A stretch of 11,611 nt of DNA from an uncultured Clostridia bacterium (lineage in GTDB: Bacteria > Bacillota > Clostridia > Oscillospirales > Oscillospiraceae): contig CAMEIU010000053.1 in assembly GCA_945918815.1 (NCBI GenBank), positions 1 through 11,611 of the forward strand. The letters are read 5' to 3'. Position 1 is the first letter of the stretch, and every line of letters starts with the position of its first letter. The translations under genes were made by a program, and so were the position numbers. The notes below the pieces were generated by a model. The model was not told the DNA's origin. It did no database searches and saw only the letters and a list, made by a program, of their open reading frames with translations. Below are positions 7,439 through 11,611 of the stretch, in pieces.

Positions 7439-8074
7439 TTATGGAAATCGTACCCAGGGCTTGATCCTGGGCGGCTCGGCCCGGAATTCCACCGGGTTGC
7501 CGGTGTCCGGGTGCAGGAAGGCCAGGCGGTGGGACCAGAGGGCGATGGGGCAGCCGTCGTCCAAAAGGCTGTACTTCCGGTCGCCCACCAAAGGGAAGCC
7601 GCGACTGGAAAACTGGGCGCGGATCTGATGGGTGCGGCCGGTTTTCAGGACGATGCGCACCAGGGACAGATTCTCCGTCCGGCCCAGGGTCTCAAAGTCC
7701 AGGACGGCCTCCTGGACGCCCTTTTCCAGATGGTGGACCACATAGGTCTTCCGCTCCGCCTTGGACCGTAGCAGCAGGTCCGTCAGGGTACCGCCGTCTC
7801 CCGGGTCGCCGTGGACCACGGCCAGGTATTCCTTCTGAAATTGGTCCTCCCGGATCTGCCGGGACAGCTCCGAGGCCGCCCTGGGATTTCTGGCCAGGAC
7901 CATGAGGCCGCTGACCACCTGGTCCAGCCGGTGGACCGTCCGCACGTCGGCCTTCGGGTCCCCCAATGTCTCCCGCACCAGGGACGGCAGGCCGCCCAGC
8001 TCGTCGGTGGAGCGAACGCCCGCCGGTTTCAGGCACACCAGGATGTCTGAATCCTGATACAAAATCTCCACCAT
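7439..8074 (-). CDS. RluA-family RNA pseudouridine synthase
   Basis: Converts uridine to pseudouridine in rRNA or tRNA. HRLDQVVSGLMVLAR begins at residue 48 and carries the catalytic Asp51. An N-terminal KPAGV is at 16-20, and the third family motif GRTHQIR at 146-152 is followed by GDRKY. At 211 residues it is the bare catalytic domain, without the S4 RNA-binding domain found in RluC/RluD-type enzymes, so the target site cannot be assigned. The ATG at 8074 lies 4 bp beyond the oxidoreductase stop, with GGAG and GGTGAG upstream inside the preceding gene, which points to translational coupling. The Gln after the catalytic HRLD motif, where Arg is common in the family, is a small deviation. Confidence 0.93.
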   Translation of the reverse strand: MVEILYQDSDILVCLKPAGVRSTDELGGLPSLVRETLGDPKADVRTVHRLDQVVSGLMVLARNPRAASELSRQIREDQFQKEYLAVVHGDPGDGGTLTDLLLRSKAERKTYVVHHLEKGVQEAVLDFETLGRTENLSLVRIVLKTGRTHQIRAQFSSRGFPLVGDRKYSLLDDGCPIALWSHRLAFLHPDTGNPVEFRAEPPRIKPWVRFP

Positions 8075-8078
8075 AAGC

Positions 8079-9062
8079 TCACCGCTCCGACGGGAAGACC
8101 AGGCCCATGTCCTGCCGGGCGGCGTCCAGGACCTCCATGGTGATCCGGCTGTATTCGTTCCAGGGGGCCGGGTCCATGTCGCCCCGGACCATGGCGCAGA
8201 AGTGCCGCAGCTCGTACATCATGTTGGTGGGCAGCTTTTCCCGGTATTCCAGATCCCGGGCCTCGCCCTTCCGGGGCTGAAGCCAGATGCGCTTGATGTG
8301 GTTGATGTCGTCCAGAAGAATGGAGCCGTCCTCGCCCATGAGGGTGGTGGGGGCCGCCTGCCGGGAGATCTTGGAGTAGACCGCCTCGGCCACGAAGCCG
8401 GGATACTGCATCAAAATGATGCCGTTGCCGTCAAAGCCGTTTTCCAGCCGGGTGCAGACGCCGTGGACCCGCTCCGGCCGCCCGAACAGCCGGACGATGC
8501 CGTGGACGCAGTAGCAGCCCATGTCCATGATGCTGCCGTTGGACAAGGCCGGATTGAAGGCGTTGATGCCCTGTTCCCCCGCCCGGATGCGGTCATAGCG
8601 GGAGGAATACTGGGTGAATTCAAAGGTCACCCGCCGGAGGGTTCCGATCTCCGGCAGATGGGCCTGGATGATATCCAGGGCGTCGTCGTGGACAAAGCGC
8701 ATGGCCTCCAGGAAGACCACCCGGTGTTCCCTGGCGGTCTCCAGCAGAATGGCCAGCTCCCTGGCGTTGGTGGTCACGGGCTTCTCGCAGAAGACGTGCT
8801 TGCCGTGCTCCAGCATGCGCTTCGACTGGGCAAAGTGGCAGCAGATGGGGCTTGCCACATAGACCGCGTCCACCGCGGGACAATCCGCCAGATCCTCCAG
8901 CCGGTCGAACACATAGGGAAGGCCGTACTTCTCCGCAAATTCCTTTCCGGTCTCCATGGATCTCGAATACACCGCCACCGGCTGCACCTCCGGCACCTGC
9001 TTCGCCGCCTCCAGCATCCAGTCCACCACAAAATTCCGCCCGATGATTCCAAGCCGCACCAT
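8079..9062 (-). CDS. Gfo/Idh/MocA-family NAD(P)-dependent oxidoreductase
   Basis: A 327-residue dehydrogenase of the family that oxidises or reduces sugars, inositols and related polyols. The N-terminal Rossmann strand reads LGIIGRNFVVDW at 4-15, with an atypical dinucleotide loop in which the usual last Gly is lost. EKP at 93-95 supplies the conserved catalytic-site Lys94. DMGCYCVH at 180-187 matches the family's D-x-G-x-Y/H-x-x-H/D active-site motif. The substrate cannot be read from sequence. AGGAGG lies just before the ATG. It heads the run with the pseudouridine synthase 4 bp behind. A candidate promoter is at 9092-9119, in the edge of the 9103-9325 inverted repeat. Confidence 0.93.
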   Translation of the reverse strand: MVRLGIIGRNFVVDWMLEAAKQVPEVQPVAVYSRSMETGKEFAEKYGLPYVFDRLEDLADCPAVDAVYVASPICCHFAQSKRMLEHGKHVFCEKPVTTNARELAILLETAREHRVVFLEAMRFVHDDALDIIQAHLPEIGTLRRVTFEFTQYSSRYDRIRAGEQGINAFNPALSNGSIMDMGCYCVHGIVRLFGRPERVHGVCTRLENGFDGNGIILMQYPGFVAEAVYSKISRQAAPTTLMGEDGSILLDDINHIKRIWLQPRKGEARDLEYREKLPTNMMYELRHFCAMVRGDMDPAPWNEYSRITMEVLDAARQDMGLVFPSER

Positions 9063-9091
9063 AGAAGCGCCTCCTGCTTTTTTTCTGTTTC

Positions 9092-9119
9092 ATGATAAGC
9101 GTAAATTGGGATTTGACAA
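9092..9119 (-). promoter_or_regulatory. Candidate promoter of the oxidoreductase gene
   Basis: On the minus strand, TTGTCA, a 16-bp spacer and TATCAT, giving a start near 9085 and a leader of about 23 nt. The spacer and part of the -35 lie in the outer arm (9103-9115) of the large inverted repeat, so the element may have supplied part of the promoter. Confidence 0.5.
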
Positions 9120-9325
9120 CGCACCCTCGTGCCCCCTTTCAGGGGGCTGGCACGGCGAAGCCGTGACTGGGGGTTGTACCGACAAGCAATTTTACCGATA
9201 TTACGATACAATTGCAAACTTGCAACAACCCCCAGTCAGCTTCGCTGACAGCCCCCTGTAGGGGCGGCTATTAGCCGCCCGCATGGGGCACGAGGGTTTT
9301 ACAACAGCCAGACAAATCCCAATTT
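9103..9325. mobile_element. 223-bp nested inverted repeat, MITE-like
   Basis: Three perfect inverted blocks are nested: AAATTGGGATTTG (9103-9115 with 9313-9325), ACCCTCGTGCCCC (13 bp, starting at 9123, with 9286-9298) and TGACTGGGGGTTGT (9164-9177 with 9225-9238). Between blocks each arm carries its own small hairpin, CACGGC-GAA-GCCGTG at 9151-9165 and, on the minus strand, GTCAGC-GAA-GCTGAC at 9235-9249. The right arm has an extra 19-bp palindrome at 9262-9280. The centre is AT-rich and also partly palindromic. No coding capacity is seen. Together with 9326-9435, where only an AT-rich stretch is notable, this fills the 417-bp gap between genes. Confidence 0.75.
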
Positions 9326-9360
9326 CCCGATTTGCTGAGGAACGCCGATCAGTATCTTTT

Positions 9361-9389
9361 ATTATACAATATAAACAGCGGCTTGTCTG
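9361..9389 (-). promoter_or_regulatory. Tentative promoter reading into the large inverted repeat
   Basis: On the minus strand, CAGACA, a 17-bp spacer and a perfect TATAAT. It would start a transcript near 9354 that runs through the whole 9103-9325 inverted repeat toward the oxidoreductase gene. The -35 is weak, and the box sits in an AT-rich patch where chance matches are likely. Confidence 0.3.
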
Positions 9390-9435
9390 CATAAAAATGA
9401 CGATTGCACGCGGTTTCCTCCAAAGAAGGCCAAGA

Positions 9436-9473
9436 AGAACCGGCTCCCCTGCGCTACAGCGGGAGCCGGTTCT
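9436..9473 (-). terminator. Terminator hairpin of the SLH-protein gene
   Basis: A perfect 13-bp stem, AGAACCGGCTCCC at 9436-9448 with its complement at 9461-9473, closes a 12-nt loop seven bp beyond the stop codon. On the minus strand it is followed by TCTTGGCCTTCTTTG, a broken T-tract, so termination may be partial. Confidence 0.7.
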
Positions 9474-9479
9474 GATATG

Positions 9480-10574
9480 TCAATGGTCCAGATACCGCAC
9501 CAGAATGGCGGCGGCCTGGGCGCGGGTGACAGGAGCCTGGGGCGCCAGGGTATCGGCCTTCACACCGGTAATCAAGCCCTGGTCTACAGCCCAGGCCATG
9601 GCCTCCACCGCCCAGGCGGACACCTGATCCCGATCCGCAAAGGCCGTCAGTTCGCCGGTCGCTTCCGGCTCGTTCCGCAGCCTTTCATAGCGGTAGAGCA
9701 TCACCGCCAGCTGCTCCCGGGTTACGGTCTCATCGGGATAGAACGCGCCGCCGCTGCCCTCCACCACGCCGAGATGGGACATCTGATTGGCAGCCTCGGC
9801 ATACCAGGCATCCTCCGGCACATCGGAAAAGCGCCCCGAAGCGGGCAGCAGCACGCCGCCTTCCAGGTTGAACAGGACCTTCACCAGCATGGCCCGGGAC
9901 ATGGCGTCATCGGGATGGAAGCAGCCGTCTCCGCTGCCGCTGAACAAGCCCAGCTCCACAGACCGCAGGACCTCCTGCTCCGACCAATGGCCCTCCAGGT
10001 CCTGAAATTGGGAAACACCGTCCGTATAGCGGACCGTTTCCATGATGGCGGCGATCTCCGCCCGTTCCTCGTCGGTAAACTTCTCCCCTGTCTTCTGGAA
10101 AGAGAAATCATACTTCCAGCCCTGCCGCTCCACCACATAGTCCAGGGAGTAGATGGTCTGGCGCATCTGCTCCTTGATCCGGTCCTGATCTTCCTTCGAC
10201 ATATCCTCCATGCCATAGTACTTGGTGTCCGTCCTGTTCATGCCGCTGGTGTTCCAGGTGTACAAGGTGTATTCCAGTCCCCGGAAGGTCACCTTGGAGG
10301 TGCTGCTATTGAGAAAGGTCAGGGGGAAGTCGTACTTCTCCGCGGCGCAGATGGAGCAGCTATACGCGCCGCTCAGGTAATAATTGACCATCCAATAATC
10401 CAGATCCGGCGGCCCCATGCGAAGAGACCGGGCATCGCTGGGTAAGGTGATCTGCACATGCATATAGTCCAGATTCTGCACCTTTGTCTCTGCCGCCCCG
10501 GCAAAGGCCGTCAGCGCCAGGCAGACCGCCAACATCAGACAGATCAGAGCCGATTTCCGAAGCATTCGTTGCAT
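9480..10574 (-). CDS. Secreted protein with three C-terminal SLH domains
   Basis: A 364-residue exported surface protein. Basic residues and the hydrophobic run LICLMLAVCLALTAFAG (10-26) form a signal peptide, with likely cleavage after an Ala near 25-28. Residues 29-188 form a domain I do not recognise, rich in Tyr and Thr and ending in a charged helix-like stretch. Three S-layer homology repeats follow at about 190-239, 249-297 and 312-362. Each has an F-x-D start, a W or Y-A core and an R-A/R-E-Q motif. SLH repeats normally bind pyruvylated secondary wall polymer, so the protein is probably anchored to the cell wall. The start at 10574 is chosen for AAGGAG nine bases upstream and the signal peptide. 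The frame stays open to 10724, but that part crosses the promoter and repeats. It is monocistronic, divergent from spoIIID. Confidence 0.9.
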   Translation of the reverse strand: MQRMLRKSALICLMLAVCLALTAFAGAAETKVQNLDYMHVQITLPSDARSLRMGPPDLDYWMVNYYLSGAYSCSICAAEKYDFPLTFLNSSTSKVTFRGLEYTLYTWNTSGMNRTDTKYYGMEDMSKEDQDRIKEQMRQTIYSLDYVVERQGWKYDFSFQKTGEKFTDEERAEIAAIMETVRYTDGVSQFQDLEGHWSEQEVLRSVELGLFSGSGDGCFHPDDAMSRAMLVKVLFNLEGGVLLPASGRFSDVPEDAWYAEAANQMSHLGVVEGSGGAFYPDETVTREQLAVMLYRYERLRNEPEATGELTAFADRDQVSAWAVEAMAWAVDQGLITGVKADTLAPQAPVTRAQAAAILVRYLDH

Positions 10575-10609
10575 ATCGCCACGCTCCTTGCTGAAAATAT
10601 TATAAAATG

Positions 10610-10638
10610 ATTGTACCACGGGACGATTGAAAACACAA
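10610..10638 (-). promoter_or_regulatory. Sigma-A-type promoter of the SLH-protein gene
   Basis: On the minus strand, TTGTGT, a 17-bp spacer and TACAAT, with TGG before the -10 making an extended -10. The start would be near 10603, giving a leader of about 29 nt. It confirms that translation begins at 10574 rather than at the upstream in-frame ATG. Confidence 0.7.
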
Positions 10639-10645
10639 GCCTCTC

Positions 10646-10675
10646 CCCCCGTGCCCCTGTCAGGGGGCACGAGGG
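10646..10675. repeat. CCTCGTGCCCC palindrome, copy in the SLH-spoIIID gap
   Basis: A 12-bp stem, 10646-10657 with 10664-10675, closes a 6-nt loop. Its only mismatch (C49/A72 of this hundred) would be G-U on the minus strand. On the minus strand it shares ACCCTCGTGCCCCCT-NN-CAGGGG with the left arm of the element at 9123. It lies upstream of the SLH promoter. Confidence 0.75.
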
Positions 10676-10694
10676 TACTCTGACAATTCAAACC

Positions 10695-10709
10695 GTCCGC
10701 GAAGCGGAC
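10695..10709. repeat. GCGAAGC mini-hairpin
   Basis: GTCCGC-GAA-GCGGAC, a 6-bp stem with a GAA triloop, directly before the heptad repeat. The same loop with different but complementary stems is found at 9151-9165 and 9235-9249. Confidence 0.65.
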
Positions 10710-10710
10710 A

Positions 10711-10748
10711 CCTTCATTGTCCATTGTCCATTGTCAATTGTCCATTGA
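10711..10748. repeat. Heptad repeat (ATTGTCM-type), copy 2
   Basis: CCTTC followed by about four heptads of ATTGTCC/ATTGTCA and ending in CCATTGA. It is one unit longer than the copy at 155-184 and in the same orientation. It ends five bases before the -35-like part of the spoIIID promoter. Confidence 0.7.
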
Positions 10749-10752
10749 ATCG

Positions 10753-10781
10753 GTCTACCCTTCCTTCTCCCCGCATACATT
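10753..10781 (+). promoter_or_regulatory. Sigma-E-like promoter of spoIIID
   Basis: CATACATT at 10774-10781 is an exact match to the sigma-E -10 consensus known from Bacillus (CATACA-T). GTCTACCC, 13 bp upstream, is only a partial match to the -35. The -10 lies 32 bp before the TTG start codon. B. subtilis spoIIID is a known sigma-E target, which supports this call. Confidence 0.65.
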
Positions 10782-10813
10782 TTCCATAGAACGATGTGCA
10801 GGGAGTGTTGGCT

Positions 10814-11086
10814 TTGAGAGACAACATGGAGAAACGGGCCTGCGATCTGGCCGTGTACATCATTGATAACAACGCCACCATCCGCGCCGCCGCCAAGCAA
10901 TTCGGCGTTTCCAAGTCCACTGTCCACAAGGACATCTCCGAGCGGCTGGACCGGTGCAATCACGGACTGTACCTGCAGGTGAAGCAGGTGCTGGAGGTCA
11001 ACAAGGCGGAACGCCACATTCGGGGCGGAATCGCAACCAGGAACAAATACCAGCGGGCAAAAGCAAGCGTACAGCAGCCCGGATGA
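10814..11086 (+). CDS. spoIIID: Sporulation transcriptional regulator SpoIIID
   Basis: SpoIIID is a small DNA-binding protein of the mother cell that activates and represses many sigma-E-dependent genes and promotes the later sigma-K stage. The product is 90 residues. A helix-turn-helix spans about 22-43, with GVSKSTVHKD at 31-40 identical to the Bacillus protein as I recall it. The C-terminal basic motif is RGGIATRNKY at 70-79. I chose the TTG at 10814: AGGGAG lies eight bases upstream, and from there the N-terminus aligns without gaps to B. subtilis SpoIIID (M-x-D-x-x-x-x-R). The in-frame ATG at 10796 would place the ribosome binding site inside the gene. It is a single-gene unit between a sigma-E-like promoter and a strong terminator. 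Confidence 0.96.
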   Translation: MRDNMEKRACDLAVYIIDNNATIRAAAKQFGVSKSTVHKDISERLDRCNHGLYLQVKQVLEVNKAERHIRGGIATRNKYQRAKASVQQPG

Positions 11087-11093
11087 CCCAAAA

Positions 11094-11127
11094 AGCGCCG
11101 CCATCTCCGGCGGCGCTCTGTTTTTTT
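11094..11127 (+). terminator. Intrinsic terminator of spoIIID
   Basis: A perfect 9-bp GC-rich stem, AGCGCCGCC at 11094-11102 with 11109-11117, has a 6-nt loop and, after three bases, seven T residues. It begins 8 bp after the stop codon and separates spoIIID from serC. Confidence 0.92.
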
Positions 11128-11161
11128 GCCTGAAAATTTATGAGAATTGCAAAAAATTTTT

Positions 11162-11175
11162 TGAAACCGGTTGCT
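11162..11175 (+). promoter_or_regulatory. Possible cre-like operator over the serC -35 box
   Basis: TGAAACCGGTTGCT fits the loose catabolite-responsive-element pattern TGNAANCGNWNNCW at every fixed position and contains the palindrome AACCGGTT. It overlaps the -35 box. Stricter consensus forms fit less well, so this is tentative. Confidence 0.3.
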
Positions 11176-11199
11176 ATTTTCAGCATTTTGCCTTATACT
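11171..11199 (+). promoter_or_regulatory. Sigma-A-type promoter of serC
   Basis: TTGCTA, a 17-bp spacer and TATACT, with transcription expected near 11206. The A/T palindrome AAAAAATTTTTT at 11151-11162 lies just upstream and resembles an UP element. Confidence 0.75.
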
Positions 11200-11205
11200 G
11201 ATCCT

Positions 11206-11221
11206 GGAAGCATTCGCTTCC
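11206..11221 (+). promoter_or_regulatory. Hairpin at the 5' end of the serC leader
   Basis: GGAAGC-ATTC-GCTTCC is a perfect 6-bp stem with a tetraloop, placed almost exactly at the predicted transcription start. Such a hairpin can slow 5'-end decay. I see no recognisable T-box or riboswitch in the remaining 54 nt of leader. Confidence 0.4.
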
Positions 11222-11275
11222 TTGCTCAAAATCACTTAAATTTTTATAATTACTTTTCAGGAGGTACGATCAACT

Positions 11276-11611
11276 ATGAACTACGGACGCACCTATAATT
11301 TCTCCGCCGGTCCTGCCACCATGCCGGAACCTGTTCTGGAGGAGATCCGCGATGAGATGATGAACTATCGCGGCTCCGGCATGTGTGTCATGGAGATGTC
11401 CCACCGCTCCAAGGTCTTCCAGCAGATCATCGACGAGGCGGAGCAGGACCTGCGGGATCTGATGGGCATTCCCGACAACTACAAGGTTCTGTTTATCCAG
11501 GGCGGCGCAACCTTGCAGTTCTCCATGATTCCCATGAATCTCATGAAGAACGGCGTGGCCTGCTATGTGGAGACCGGCGCGTGGTCCAAGAAGGCCATTG
11601 CCGAGGCCAAG
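11276..11611 (+). CDS. serC: Phosphoserine aminotransferase, 5' part only
   Basis: SerC is a PLP-dependent class V aminotransferase that converts 3-phosphohydroxypyruvate and glutamate to phosphoserine and 2-oxoglutarate in serine synthesis; it can also serve pyridoxine synthesis. The first 112 codons are present and the frame is open to the window end. YNFSAGPATMPEPVLEEI near the N-terminus, GMCVMEMSHRS and LFIQGGATLQFSMIPMNL are characteristic of the family. The PLP-binding Lys lies beyond the window. AGGAGG stands ten bases before the ATG. It has its own promoter after the spoIIID terminator, so it is not co-transcribed with spoIIID. Confidence 0.96.
   Translation, partial: MNYGRTYNFSAGPATMPEPVLEEIRDEMMNYRGSGMCVMEMSHRSKVFQQIIDEAEQDLRDLMGIPDNYKVLFIQGGATLQFSMIPMNLMKNGVACYVETGAWSKKAIAEAK

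Noticed and set aside
6367..9062. A new functional system made of oxidoreductase, pseudouridine synthase and fructokinase
   Set aside because: Each gene is a common family member with intact motifs. The RluA-type gene has no evident functional link, and the kinase seems to have its own promoter, so I read this as ordinary neighbourhood.
9103..9325. CRISPR array
   Set aside because: The repeats are inverted, nested and of unequal spacing. There are no regular direct repeats with unique spacers and no cas genes.
9360..9380. Plus-strand promoter at the TACAAT box near 9365
   Set aside because: No acceptable -35 box occurs at 16-18 bp, and no plus-strand gene follows before 10814.
10575..10724. 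Longer N-terminus for the SLH protein, starting at 10724
   Set aside because: The extension is translated heptad repeat, palindrome and promoter DNA and would bury the signal peptide 50 residues inside the protein.

Overview
This window looks like chromosome from a moderately GC-rich, spore-forming Firmicute of class Clostridia. The order Oscillospirales is my best guess; it is inferred and not tested. Supporting points are a split GlgC/GlgD ADP-glucose pyrophosphorylase in a glgBCDA cluster, a clear SpoIIID sporulation regulator, AGGAGG-type ribosome binding sites, an SLH-domain surface protein, and gaps full of GC-rich palindromes and heptad repeats of a kind I associate with gut Clostridia. 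There is no rRNA, tRNA, CRISPR array, phage gene or transposase.

Layout, left to right. Positions 1-174 hold the 3' flank of the glycogen cluster, with a long hairpin that probably ends its transcript. Positions 175-6137, all on the minus strand, carry glgA, glgD, glgC and glgB, so transcription runs glgB to glgC to glgD to glgA. A strong sigma-A-type promoter lies at 6181-6209. A 133-bp MITE-like repeat sits between glgC and glgB. Positions 6367-9062, also minus, carry a Gfo/Idh/MocA oxidoreductase, a short RluA-type pseudouridine synthase only 4 bp behind it, and a PfkB-family fructokinase with its own candidate promoter. A 223-bp nested inverted repeat (9103-9325) lies upstream of the oxidoreductase. 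A secreted protein with three SLH repeats follows on the minus strand (9480-10574). On the plus strand come spoIIID (TTG start at 10814, sigma-E-like promoter, strong terminator) and the first 112 codons of serC, cut by the window end.

The four glg products form a complete glycogen-building route. GlgC with GlgD makes ADP-glucose, GlgA extends the alpha-1,4 chain and GlgB adds alpha-1,6 branches. No glgP or debranching gene is visible. The fructokinase upstream could supply hexose phosphate, but this is only a contextual link.

The protein-coding content is conventional. The unusual part is the non-coding DNA: at least three repeat families recur in the gaps, two of them overlap stop codons of glg genes, and their small hairpins differ in sequence while keeping their pairing. 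I see no clear evidence of a new defence or enzymatic system.
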